This document shows, in pieces, positions 33,913 through 42,876 of a stretch of DNA of 64,000 bases. The notes below the pieces were generated by a model that made no database searches, had not been told where the DNA came from, and saw only the letters and a list, made by a program, of their open reading frames with translations. Numbering within the stretch: the stretch's first letter is position 1; each line of letters starts with the position of its first letter. The position numbers were made by a program, and so were the translations under genes. The stretch comes from Cyanobium sp. NAT70 (GTDB taxonomy: Bacteria; Cyanobacteriota; Cyanobacteriia; PCC-6307; Cyanobiaceae): assembly GCA_002701375.1 (NCBI GenBank), contig NZVB01000064.1, positions 30,781 to 94,780 of the forward strand, given 5' to 3'.

Positions 33913-35161
33913 AGCTCCGATACCGAAAGGTGAAAGTCCTAACGCCTGGGATTCCAACGATTCAGGCAAGGACCCTCAACCTTCAACACTACATTTTCCA
34001 CGTCATCTTGCTGGAGATTTGAGATCGCGTCTGCAAATCGGCTCTCCTGATTGGCTCAGAGTCGGTCGTTTTTTGAAGGGCTTGCTTTCAGCACGAACTT
34101 TTGTCCTGGTTTTTATCGGTCTGTCTGGTATTTATGCGTTCAGTATTGGTCGTAGTCGTTATACCACAACGTCTGAATTCTTTATTCAGCAACCAACGCC
34201 TCTGAATTCAACAGCGTCTTCCATCTTTGGAACGGGTGTTGCTGTGCCTCAGGTGATTAATTCTTTGGTTGATGGTCAATATCTTAGTGTTTACTTGACG
34301 TCACCAAGCATCAAGACAAGGCTTTATCCAAAATCTGATCAACTTGAGAAGCTCTATGCACCTGAAAGGCCAGATATTTTTGCTGGTTTACCTGCTAATA
34401 GTACCTCAGACCAACAACTAGCTTTCTTTAAAAAACAGATTAGTATTCAGCCTCAGCCAATCTCTGGTTCCCTGATCATCAGAACAACTGGTTATCAGCC
34501 TGAGCAGGCATTAAAGTTGAATCAATCATTGTTGACACAGTCTCAACGATTTGTTAATGAGGTTAATCAATCCATTAGTGCAGACCAGAAGCAGTTTGCT
34601 GAAAATGAATTGAAGATCGCAGAGAAAAATTTGTCTGAGGCGACTCAAAGTTTGCAGGATTTTCAAGATCGTTATGGTCAGCTAAGCCCCGAGGTTGAAC
34701 AGCAGACAACATCTACATTTATTGCTCAATTAGAATCCAATCTAGTTGATTTGAAGGTTGAGTTGGCAACACTCAAGCGTCGTTATATTGATCCAGATTC
34801 TCCTGAAGTGGCTTATCTCGCTGATCAAGTTCAAGAGCTAGAACGGCAAATACGTGAAGAGCGTCAGAAAGCTGTTGGGGCTAAAGGGAGAGATCTGAAT
34901 AAATTAACAGCACAATCAGAAGCTTTAAAAAGTGATGTTGAATTTGCGTCTAAATCCTATGAAGCTGCTCGTATTGCGGTGGACAATAGTCGGCGTGAAA
35001 GTCAGCGACAATTAAAATTTATTGTGATGCTTAGTAAGCCTCAGCTTCCATCTGGACAGGATATGAATTGGCGATGGCAATTCTTCCTTGCATCCATTGG
35101 TATTGTGATTGTTGGATGGGCTGTTGGAGGTTTCGTTGTGGCCGCAATTCGTAAGGAGTAG
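33905..35161 (+). CDS. KpsE-like capsule export inner-membrane protein
   Basis: A 418-aa protein of the polysaccharide co-polymerase type. A cytoplasmic N-terminus of about 60 residues leads to a first membrane helix (FVLVFIGLSGIYAFSIG), then a periplasmic domain with long coiled coil (about 200-370) and a C-terminal helix (FFLASIGIVIVGWAVGGFVV). KpsE links the inner-membrane exporter to the outer-membrane channel in other bacteria. No outer-membrane KpsD/Wza-type gene is in the window. It converges with the glycosyltransferase at 35209; the 47-bp spacer has a 6-bp hairpin (GATGCA 35172-35177, TGCATC 35187-35192). Confidence 0.82.
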   Translation: MIKAPIPKGESPNAWDSNDSGKDPQPSTLHFPRHLAGDLRSRLQIGSPDWLRVGRFLKGLLSARTFVLVFIGLSGIYAFSIGRSRYTTTSEFFIQQPTPLNSTASSIFGTGVAVPQVINSLVDGQYLSVYLTSPSIKTRLYPKSDQLEKLYAPERPDIFAGLPANSTSDQQLAFFKKQISIQPQPISGSLIIRTTGYQPEQALKLNQSLLTQSQRFVNEVNQSISADQKQFAENELKIAEKNLSEATQSLQDFQDRYGQLSPEVEQQTTSTFIAQLESNLVDLKVELATLKRRYIDPDSPEVAYLADQVQELERQIREERQKAVGAKGRDLNKLTAQSEALKSDVEFASKSYEAARIAVDNSRRESQRQLKFIVMLSKPQLPSGQDMNWRWQFFLASIGIVIVGWAVGGFVVAAIRKE

Positions 35162-35208
35162 TCAAGTCAGTGATGCAAATTAGGTCTGCATCTCAAGTTG
35201 ATCTAATC

Positions 35209-38130
35209 CTATGAATCTAGCTGCGTTTTGATTGATTTTAAGAGCTTGCCATTTTTTTTGCGCAATAGATGCTGCCAATGTTCAATATTTTGATTGCAAG
35301 GGTTCTCTTTCAGAAGACTTACCTTGATGAAAGGAAAATTGTTGTCTTCAATCAGTGTGCGCCATTGGAAGTGGAGAACATTTCCATTTGAATTTTTGGT
35401 ATAGATGCTTTCGAGACTCATATCTGCGTTGCTTAACAGTGTCGACAAGCCGACTTCGCAGGCCTTGACGAGCTCTCTTTTGCTATTGAACATGGGCAAG
35501 CTTTCCCAGAACGTCTGAAATGCCTGGCTGCAGATAGCCTTCTGTCGAAACACAAGGAATGACGATTGCAGGTGATAGCTGTACATCAGATCATCTGTTA
35601 GTCCTACCACATCTGCCGATGAAAGACGGATGCGTTTAAACAAGTGTTTGAGTGGATTGACGGGGCCCCAAAGACTGTCGTTGGTTAATATGATTTCGTT
35701 TCTTGTTTGAATATCTTCCTGGCAGAATCGGATGCCAGTTTTCCAGCTTCCGAAGTCATAGCCTTCATTGTCTCGAATAATAATGCTATGGCAAATGCCT
35801 TTTAGTCTCTGAATGATTTGTCGGTTTTGTTTAAGTGTTGGTGTGGCGCCAATGAAGACAACATCCGCATGGCCTTTGTAGGCACGTAGTAAGGGAATGA
35901 TGTCTGAGCGTAATTCACCATTGGCACTAAATTGTGCAAAAAACAACAAAGGTCTGTGGCTCTTAGTCGGACGCTTCTGTTCTGTCCAGCTATAAACTAT
36001 TTTTTCTTCGACTTTTCTGGCTGATTCTGTTTGTCGAGGTTGGATCCCAAAATGATTGGTGTGTGGATGGAGGTGTTGACTGGTTAATGGGTCGCCCTTG
36101 TCATAGAGATCAGCATGATGTTCCCGTAATAATCCTTGCTCACGCTGTTGACGAGCTAATGCTTCACCATCTAAATCCTTGCCTCGACTTTTTCCCTCGT
36201 GGTGAATGATTTTTGGATAGGGTGTGATCATGATCTTGTAACCAAGCTGGCGGATCCGAAGGCAAAGATCAACGTCATTAAAAGTGACTGCGTAGGCTTC
36301 ATTGAAACCTCCCACATCATCAAAAAGTTCCGCTCTCACCAAGAGGCAAGCCGCAGAGGCGGCGCTGACTTCTTCTTCAACACGTAAAGGGAGGTAGTCA
36401 TCCAAGATGGCTTGATCGCCAATGCTTTTGCCCGGTTCACGTAATGCTCTCCGTTCGCCTCGGATCAGAACAACCCCTTGGTGTTGAGTGGCACCATCCG
36501 GATAGAGGAGTTTGCTGCCAACGGCGCCTGTCGTTTTAAAAGCAAATGGGGCCAGTAGCTCTTCCAATATGTTGGCTGATTGAAACTCAATGTCGTTGTT
36601 TAGGAAGAGGAGGAAATTGCCAGAACAGTGCTTGCGTGCCACATTGTTAATTGTGGCAAAATTGAAGTCGATAGCAAGATCTATGATTTTGATGTCCTTC
36701 GTTGAATGTAAACTACTTAGCCATTCTTTTGTAGGCTCTTTCACGCTGCCATTATTGGCCAAAATAACTTCGTATTCTGTCTGGCCTGCGAAGGATCGAA
36801 TGGATGACAAACAGGTTTGCGTTAGCTCAACGTTGTCTTTGAAGGGAATAATGATTGATACTTTGATGTGTTGCTCTGGCTGAAACCGGAAGCGTTGACA
36901 ACCAGGAATCTCAGGATGCGGTTGGATCGCACCGCCTTCGGCGAGAAACCTGGCTGACTGGCTGGTCAGCATGTTGTTGATGGCATTGATTTGATTGTTG
37001 TTGAACCAATGTCGCTCCATCGGAGATCCGACATCAAGGATCGAGGGATTCAGTGCCGGTGTTCTGATTAATAATGATTCCCCACAATGTCCGCAGGACA
37101 CGTTTGAGTCGAGGAGCTGCAGCGTCAGGTTGACCAGCAGTTCATGCATGCTGTTGGTCGATGCAGGCCAATCAAGATTGGTCAAATGCCCGGCACGGAT
37201 GGTGATTAATCCACCCAGTGCTCCTCGCATAAGCAACCTTGGAGCTGTTGGCTCCACTCGGCATTGAGGGTTCCCGATCGCCTCCGGGTCCGTCAGCGTC
37301 CAGGCGATGAGTTCATCGCTGCTGCACAGGGCGAGATTTCGATGTTGATGCCAATAGATCGAGAGATGTTCGATGGCATGTAAGGCCAGTCGATCGCTCC
37401 GATGACAGAAACTCACCGGCGTGTCTGGGTGCAGCTCGGCCAGGCGTTGAGCTAATGGCGTGAGTGCTTGACTCTGGGCTGCCACAATCTTGTCCCAGCC
37501 GGCGGCTCTGCCGAGGCGGATGGCGTGCTGGATCTCAGCGTCGATCACAACAAGCCACGGCTGTTGTATCGGTCGCCGTGCTGCGCAGATCGGTTTGGCT
37601 TCGACCTGGATTCGATAGCGATCTAAACAGGTTGCGACGGCTTCTCCCTGATGGAACGCATCGCGGCCATAGCTGTTCAGATGCGCCAGAGCACTGAGTT
37701 GTTCGCGCTTGCAGATGGCACGATGCGAGCGACGCAGTTCGGCTGCATACGCATCGATGCTTAAAGCGGGTAGATCGTCATAGAGGGGGCGTTCCCCTCG
37801 CAGAATTTGATTCAAGATTCCGCTGCTGATCAGATGATCGGGTTCCTTCAGATCGGGATGTGCCGCTTGGAGAGCATCCAGATGAAAACCGGCTTGATCG
37901 GGGGTCCAACCGTCGGGATCCACCAGAAGCTCGACCGGTAGAAGCTGGGGATGGAGGAAGCGATGGTCGAGATGGCGATGCTGTGGCTTGAGAGCGTTGC
38001 GAATGGCCAGCCCATCCCATGGTTCGCGTCGGTAACGACGCAAGAGTCGCAGTAGTGGACCATGCTCACCGCGTTGTTGGCTGTTGTTCAGCGCTTTTTG
38101 AAGTCGTTCCGTGGCACGTTCCATCTCCAA
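35209..38130 (-). CDS. Large multidomain glycosyltransferase: GT2 plus rhamnan-synthesis F-like domain
   Basis: A 973-aa protein with three parts. Residues about 1-390 are of uncertain type, with a GT-like WLVVIDAEIQ segment. Residues about 420-690 form a GT2 domain with KVSIIIPFKDNVELTQTCL, FLLFLNNDIEF (metal-binding region) and TFNDVDLCLRIRQLGYKI plus IIHHEGKSRG. Residues about 720-970 resemble RgpF (rhamnan synthesis), with NEGYDFGSWKTGI and ILTNDSLWGPV. The gene would extend a surface glycan, plausibly with rhamnose. The N-terminal part is visibly more G+C-rich than the GT2/RgpF part. The start faces the divergent gene at 38208. Confidence 0.85.
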   Translation of the reverse strand: MEMERATERLQKALNNSQQRGEHGPLLRLLRRYRREPWDGLAIRNALKPQHRHLDHRFLHPQLLPVELLVDPDGWTPDQAGFHLDALQAAHPDLKEPDHLISSGILNQILRGERPLYDDLPALSIDAYAAELRRSHRAICKREQLSALAHLNSYGRDAFHQGEAVATCLDRYRIQVEAKPICAARRPIQQPWLVVIDAEIQHAIRLGRAAGWDKIVAAQSQALTPLAQRLAELHPDTPVSFCHRSDRLALHAIEHLSIYWHQHRNLALCSSDELIAWTLTDPEAIGNPQCRVEPTAPRLLMRGALGGLITIRAGHLTNLDWPASTNSMHELLVNLTLQLLDSNVSCGHCGESLLIRTPALNPSILDVGSPMERHWFNNNQINAINNMLTSQSARFLAEGGAIQPHPEIPGCQRFRFQPEQHIKVSIIIPFKDNVELTQTCLSSIRSFAGQTEYEVILANNGSVKEPTKEWLSSLHSTKDIKIIDLAIDFNFATINNVARKHCSGNFLLFLNNDIEFQSANILEELLAPFAFKTTGAVGSKLLYPDGATQHQGVVLIRGERRALREPGKSIGDQAILDDYLPLRVEEEVSAASAACLLVRAELFDDVGGFNEAYAVTFNDVDLCLRIRQLGYKIMITPYPKIIHHEGKSRGKDLDGEALARQQREQGLLREHHADLYDKGDPLTSQHLHPHTNHFGIQPRQTESARKVEEKIVYSWTEQKRPTKSHRPLLFFAQFSANGELRSDIIPLLRAYKGHADVVFIGATPTLKQNRQIIQRLKGICHSIIIRDNEGYDFGSWKTGIRFCQEDIQTRNEIILTNDSLWGPVNPLKHLFKRIRLSSADVVGLTDDLMYSYHLQSSFLVFRQKAICSQAFQTFWESLPMFNSKRELVKACEVGLSTLLSNADMSLESIYTKNSNGNVLHFQWRTLIEDNNFPFIKVSLLKENPCNQNIEHWQHLLRKKNGKLLKSIKTQLDS

Positions 38131-38207
38131 TCCGGCGACGTTTAGACGCTAAGTCCGTTCTGGAGAACCACCCCTTACGCTCACGTCACAGCCGGACTGA
38201 CCGGCCG

Positions 38208-39050
38208 ATGTTGGAGTTTCCGATGCGCCGTCGACCCCTGGTGGAGTGTTGCAAACAGCAGGGATGGACTCCCCATTACCTCCATCAAAGTCCGGCAGAA
38301 GGGGAGACCCCAGTGGATCTTTTGGTGAAAGAACTCCAGGACTTAAGGGATGCGGGTCGGGGGGACCTTGCCGGTTGTTTATTGGAGGTTGCGGCCCAGC
38401 AGGGAGTAGAGGATGAGCGTTTGCAGCCGAAGTCCCAGGGGAATGGGGTTGAGCAGCAGTCCAGCCAGTCAGCAGATGTTCAGGCCCAGGACAGCGAGGC
38501 GAGGCAGGAGACAACTCGTGTTCTCGAAGCGCTTCGTAAGGTCTGTCGAAAAGCTGGCGTGACGCCTTTACGACTGACGGACTCCGTTGGCGATGCTGTA
38601 GAGCAAGCCTGTGCGAAGGAGATGCAGGCCGCTCGCCAGCAAGGCAATCATTCTTTGGTGATCGCGCTGGGTCGCAAGGCGCTTCGATTAGGTCTGGATC
38701 ACCCAAGAATTCACAGCAACCTTCAGCGTTCCGAACGGTTGTTGAGGCGTGAAACCCTTTTGGAAGAGGTCAATGCACTGCTCCAGGGCAAGCGATCCGC
38801 TAAGGAAAAGGCGGAGCACATGATGCTGGAGGCCCTGATTGATGATCCAGAGTTCAAGCTTTGTCGAACGTTGCTAAACAATCGATTGCGAGAGCGCCTC
38901 AGTCGTGGCAAAGGCGATTCTTTCGCGGATGAGTTATTAGATCATCGGATTGGTCTGGAATTTAATCGGCGACGTCTGGAGCTTCTCGAGCAACGACGCG
39001 GTGTTGGTTCTGATCGCGGTGTTGGTTCTGATCAAAGTGCTGATTCTTGA
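38208..39050 (+). CDS. Hypothetical protein, helical
   Basis: A 280-aa protein, charged and mostly helical. The middle has TPR-like spacing (HSLVIALGRKALRLGLDHPR, LLRRETLLEEVNALLQGKRS) and the C-terminus is basic, ending with a repeated GVGSD. ATG 38208 is preferred; a longer frame reaches 38019 but overlaps the divergent glycosyltransferase. A second ATG is at 38223. No family recognised. It converges with the glycosyltransferase at 39032 and overlaps it by 19 bp. It lies inside the polysaccharide island, so a regulatory or scaffold role is a guess. Confidence 0.6.
   Translation: MLEFPMRRRPLVECCKQQGWTPHYLHQSPAEGETPVDLLVKELQDLRDAGRGDLAGCLLEVAAQQGVEDERLQPKSQGNGVEQQSSQSADVQAQDSEARQETTRVLEALRKVCRKAGVTPLRLTDSVGDAVEQACAKEMQAARQQGNHSLVIALGRKALRLGLDHPRIHSNLQRSERLLRRETLLEEVNALLQGKRSAKEKAEHMMLEALIDDPEFKLCRTLLNNRLRERLSRGKGDSFADELLDHRIGLEFNRRRLELLEQRRGVGSDRGVGSDQSADS
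38998..39033 (+). repeat. 18-bp tandem repeat, two copies
   Basis: GCGGTGTTGGTTCTGATC occurs twice in a row (38998-39015 and 39016-39033) at the 3' end of the hypothetical gene. It encodes a duplicated R-G-V-G-S-D hexapeptide near the C-terminus. The unit is a multiple of three, so copy-number change would keep the frame. Confidence 0.85.
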
Positions 39051-41125
39051 ACCTGGTAGGCATGAAGGGAATGATCGCGTTGAGGCAGGTAGGACAACAC
39101 GCGTTCGTAGGCATGAGCCAGGGAGCCATCCCTGGCATGGCCAGGCTCGAAGGCTTCTGGGGTCGGTAAGGGGGTCTGGAGCAGGTTCGGGAGCAGGGCA
39201 GTCGCTCGGGTCCAAAACATGGTGCCGCGAACAAAGACACGGCTCGGATCAGGCGCGAGTCCGTAGATCGAGAGCAGGTTGTTAACGGCGGCATCGTTGG
39301 CGGCCACCACTTGATCCCTCTGGCTTTTGCGCATCAGAAATGGTTCCGGTGCGAGGAGACCGAGATCGGAGTCGCGTTCAAATCGGTTCAGAATTGTTTT
39401 TACATTGCGACGGTTTCCGAGTAAGCCATCGAGCAGTCCGCGCCGCCAGCGTTGCCCTTTGCTGGCGCCAGAAACTTGCAGTGATTTTTTGGTGTGGATC
39501 TTGAGGATCAAATCCACGGGAGCCCATGATTGATTGGAGAGATGCCGAATGGCCTCAAAGAAGGGGCTGATGTCCATACCTCGGTCTGGAACGGAAAGAA
39601 GACACAGGCTTCGGAATCGTTTTGAGAACATGCGCTCAAGGTTTGCTCTGAGTTCTGTGCTGTCTTTATGGATGGGAATGGTGATGTAGAGATCTGTTGA
39701 AGGGCCCGCGACGGCCTCAAGATGTCGTGAAAACTCAAAACCGAGATCGGTGTAATAGAGGTGAACGATCACTGCGATCGAGGGACACTTCTGATCGGTC
39801 TCCGTTGAGTCTTGCCGGGCCGGCATCGGTTGGATGGCGCGATGGCAGCGGTCGAGAAATGCTTCAAGGCCGAGGCGTTGGCTGATCACCTGCCTGTCCT
39901 TGGCCTCGGGTGCGGGCTGATCCTTTAGCTGTTGCAGTAACGGAACCACCGTGTCCACTTGGTGATCGTCGTAAATCAGCACACCGCTGCGTCCCTCGAG
40001 CACATCCACCAGACCAGTGCTGCGCGGCAGCAGAACTTTGCAGCCGTGCAGATAGGCCTCTATAGCGGCGAGAGGAAAAGTGTCCTCAATCGAGGAGAGG
40101 AAAAAGATCTCCGTGTTGCGTAGAACGCGCTGCAAGTCATGGCTGCTCAGATGGCCGTGATGGGTCACCACAGCATTGAGAGGAGTCGCCGTGTCCCTGA
40201 TCTGACCGGCCCAGTGAAATCGAAATCCTTCCGGAGTGAGTCGTTCCGCGCAGGCATTAAACAAGCCCACTCCTTTGCGCTCTTTGACACTGCCGCTCAT
40301 CAAGATTTGACCGCTGTTGCGTCGGGACAGTCGCGACGAGGTGGCCGGCAGGGTGGGGTTGTGAAGGATCGTGTGGCTTTTAGGTGTTCCGTAGGGAGCA
40401 AAATCAGCACACTGACGTTGACAGCACAACAGCAGATCTAAGTACGGAATGGTAGAACGAACGCGCTGTTTCTGGTCGTCCGGTAAACGATCAAGAATCC
40501 AACGCGTTTCATGCAGATAGCCATAGATTCGACCTTGTTTGCAATAACGCTGGACCGACTTGGCTAGATGTACAACGTTGCAAATCTGTTGAAGTCCATT
40601 GATGATAATGGCGTCATGGTTGTTGAACAGTGCGTCGATTACGTCCGGTTCGGCATTGTTGTCAAGTTGAACGGACCGGAGTCGTGGCCCGCCGTGGTGA
40701 TGCAGAAAGTTGAGATAGTGAGAGATCGGTCGGAAGACACCGGTGCTGAGACTGAAGTTGTTGCCCAGGACGAGGAGGGATCGAACCTCGCAGAGCATCG
40801 CTGGACGCGTCTTGGCGCTCCATTCCTTGATTAAGTATGCCTCCAGGTTGCTGTTGAAATACCAGTTGTGTTGATGATTTAGACGCTCTCTGATGATTCC
40901 AGTGTTGGTAGGTCGAGTTGTCGTAAGGCTGTCTTGATTGATATGGCTGGGAGCCAACAGAACTCCATTCCATTCCAATCGTTCCCGTTCGTTGGCAACG
41001 ATTTGCTGCATGGCGCCATTCGCCTCATGGCGTTGCTCGATCAAATCAAGAAGTTGCTTTGCTTCGCTAAATTGCGCCTCGGCAATATGCATCCGATAGA
41101 GTTGTAGCAAACTTTTGTTGCTCAT
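39032..41125 (-). CDS. Glycosyltransferase: GT4 plus rhamnan-synthesis F-like domain
   Basis: A 697-aa protein. The N-terminal 90 residues are helical. A GT4-type domain spans about 110-430, with SGSVKERKGVGLF, FFLSSIEDTFPLAAIEAYLHG and the E-x7-E nucleotide-sugar region. The C-terminal about 455-690 resembles RgpF: IAVIVHLYYTDLGFEFSRHL, DRGMDISPFFEAI, ILKIHTKKS and WRRGLLDGLLG. It likely adds sugars to a rhamnose-containing surface polymer. Its ATG shares one base with the stop of the gene at 41125-41826 (TAATG), so the two are coupled. Confidence 0.85.
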   Translation of the reverse strand: MSNKSLLQLYRMHIAEAQFSEAKQLLDLIEQRHEANGAMQQIVANERERLEWNGVLLAPSHINQDSLTTTRPTNTGIIRERLNHQHNWYFNSNLEAYLIKEWSAKTRPAMLCEVRSLLVLGNNFSLSTGVFRPISHYLNFLHHHGGPRLRSVQLDNNAEPDVIDALFNNHDAIIINGLQQICNVVHLAKSVQRYCKQGRIYGYLHETRWILDRLPDDQKQRVRSTIPYLDLLLCCQRQCADFAPYGTPKSHTILHNPTLPATSSRLSRRNSGQILMSGSVKERKGVGLFNACAERLTPEGFRFHWAGQIRDTATPLNAVVTHHGHLSSHDLQRVLRNTEIFFLSSIEDTFPLAAIEAYLHGCKVLLPRSTGLVDVLEGRSGVLIYDDHQVDTVVPLLQQLKDQPAPEAKDRQVISQRLGLEAFLDRCHRAIQPMPARQDSTETDQKCPSIAVIVHLYYTDLGFEFSRHLEAVAGPSTDLYITIPIHKDSTELRANLERMFSKRFRSLCLLSVPDRGMDISPFFEAIRHLSNQSWAPVDLILKIHTKKSLQVSGASKGQRWRRGLLDGLLGNRRNVKTILNRFERDSDLGLLAPEPFLMRKSQRDQVVAANDAAVNNLLSIYGLAPDPSRVFVRGTMFWTRATALLPNLLQTPLPTPEAFEPGHARDGSLAHAYERVLSYLPQRDHSLHAYQVQESAL

Positions 41126-41826
41126 TAGTCACTGTCTACGGTTCCTTTGATGTCGCTGGCCAGGTGTAAAGCTCGATCTCCAATCTCGTTTTGTTCTTTC
41201 AACATCTGTTGCTGCTCACGGCTGAGTAAGACATAGTGCTCCAGTTCATGTTCAAGGCGTTGTAGGCGTTCAGCGTCATTGCCCCAACTTTGGTCTGCGC
41301 GTCGGGGTGAGCACCATTCCTCGAGCAATTCATTCGCATCGCAGCTTTGTTGCAGTCGCTGTTGCAGTTCACTATCCGCTTGGCTGCCGAACAACTCTGC
41401 ATGCAGTTCAAGATCTTGATAGAGATCGACCAATTCAGGCTGCGAACGAAATAGCTCCAGCAGCACCAAACGACAGAGTGGCGAGATGACAGACGGACGC
41501 GCGATCGTGGCCGGGGCTGCGCCGCCATCAAGCCAATTCAAGATTTGATCTGTCTTAAGCCCACGCAGTCGCCAATCTGCGACCAAATGGCCATGGGTTC
41601 TGTGTTCGAGCAGTTGCTTGTATCCCTTCTGAAGCGTGCTGATTTTCAATGGTTTTGCGTCACTGCATTGCCAGTGGCCCAGGATTGAGGCGGGATGTCG
41701 ATAGATCAACAGCAGCGACGAATCCTCCACGGCGCTTGGATCGCCTTTGTGCCGCTGGATGCCACAAACCTCAAGCTGTTTGCGTAAATCAGCACTGAGG
41801 GGAAAGGGGGACGACCAGTTGCTCAC
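41125..41826 (-). CDS. Hypothetical protein with C-terminal coiled coil
   Basis: A 233-aa soluble protein. The N-terminal half contains SLLLIYRHPASILGHW, reminiscent of the R-x-P segment of sulfotransferases, but no P-loop. The C-terminal 55 residues are a coiled coil (ERLQRLEHELEHYVLLSREQ). Similar L-x-x-L-E-x-E-L-E-x-Y helices are, to my recollection, found in other cyanobacterial surface-glycan proteins. It is translationally coupled to the downstream GT4-RgpF gene and divergent from the coiled-coil gene at 41881. Function unknown. Confidence 0.6.
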   Translation of the reverse strand: MSNWSSPFPLSADLRKQLEVCGIQRHKGDPSAVEDSSLLLIYRHPASILGHWQCSDAKPLKISTLQKGYKQLLEHRTHGHLVADWRLRGLKTDQILNWLDGGAAPATIARPSVISPLCRLVLLELFRSQPELVDLYQDLELHAELFGSQADSELQQRLQQSCDANELLEEWCSPRRADQSWGNDAERLQRLEHELEHYVLLSREQQQMLKEQNEIGDRALHLASDIKGTVDSD

Positions 41827-41880
41827 CTGAGGTCAGAGACTGCGCCAAGACCTTAAGTTGGCTCGGTGCAGGTGAGGCGG

Positions 41881-42876
41881 ATGAATCCAGCCAAGCACTT
41901 TCATGTGCTCATCGGAGCTCCGACGTTGGCTGATCACCTCCCAGAGGGGCCATGCGTGGTGATCGATGCGGATGAAGGCTGTCTTCAGCGCTTGCGTGGG
42001 GATTTGGATCAGTTCCCCCACCACCACCCTTGCGTGCTTCTTTGTGCGGCAGTTAGCGCTGAGTCCTCTCAGCCTTTGCAGTGGTTCTCCTATAACGATG
42101 CTCGTTTTGATGGAATTCTGTCGCCGGAGCTTCGCTCGCGTTCTGTACCGAACCTGATCTGCTTGCAGCAGCAGACGTTGAACGGGAGAACGCTGGCAGA
42201 TCTTTTGGATCAAGCCGTTTTACCGATCGAGGAGTATCAAACCGGCCACCTTGTGTTGCGTCAGGGTGATCCCATGGCGGTTCTCTCAAGTGCAGGCAGC
42301 TGGATGGACACGCTGCAAATTGTTGAGTTGGCCGGTCCAGATTTGCCTGATTGCTGGGGCGGCATTGCTGGTCGCTATCTAGAACCTCTGGGTTTTCGGT
42401 TGCAACAGGCAGGGCAGGTTTGGCAACGGCCGAGTACGCAGATGCTTCGGCTGCTGCTGGAGAAGTTGCAAGATCAGCGGGAACAGCTTGTTGTGGAGCG
42501 CGACGATCAGATGAATGGTCGACGTCAGCTCGCTGAGCGCCTCGATCAGCAGAGCACGGATCATCGTGATGAATTGGCTCAGCTGAGAGAGACGATGCAT
42601 GAACAGATTGCCTCGATCAATCTCTCTCGTGAGCAAGTGATTGTCGAGAGAGATGAGTTGAAGCAGCACCTCAGCAACCTGGAAGCCATGCATGAGCAGG
42701 CCTTGCTAGAGCATCGACGCGAATGGGATCAGGAACGGCAGCGTTGGCAGGAGCGTGAAGCTGAATGGAACCGCCAGTTGCGGCAAGAGGAGTTGATGGC
42801 TGGTGCCTCAGCAGCACAGATGAATTTGCTCACCGACTTAGTGGCGCGTTGGCTGGCGGATCAGTCGGACCAATGA
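41881..42876 (+). CDS. Coiled-coil protein with FkbM-like N-terminus
   Basis: A 331-aa protein. The first 195 residues have the strand pattern of FkbM-type methyltransferases (CVVIDADEGCLQRL, VLLCAAVSAE, NLICLQQQTLNGRTLADLL), but the Gly-rich SAM loop is replaced by HVLIGAPTLADHLP. From about residue 195 to 310 it is a long heptad-rich coiled coil with many Gln, Glu and Arg. ATG 41881 is chosen because AGGTGAGG precedes it. Its stop overlaps the sulfotransferase ATG (ATGA), so the two probably form a complex or pathway step. The methyltransferase link is tentative. Confidence 0.55.
   Translation: MNPAKHFHVLIGAPTLADHLPEGPCVVIDADEGCLQRLRGDLDQFPHHHPCVLLCAAVSAESSQPLQWFSYNDARFDGILSPELRSRSVPNLICLQQQTLNGRTLADLLDQAVLPIEEYQTGHLVLRQGDPMAVLSSAGSWMDTLQIVELAGPDLPDCWGGIAGRYLEPLGFRLQQAGQVWQRPSTQMLRLLLEKLQDQREQLVVERDDQMNGRRQLAERLDQQSTDHRDELAQLRETMHEQIASINLSREQVIVERDELKQHLSNLEAMHEQALLEHRREWDQERQRWQEREAEWNRQLRQEELMAGASAAQMNLLTDLVARWLADQSDQ

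Noticed and set aside
38019-38207. N-terminal extension of the hypothetical gene at 38208
   Set aside because: Lies mostly antisense to the start of the divergent glycosyltransferase; residues are not protein-like.
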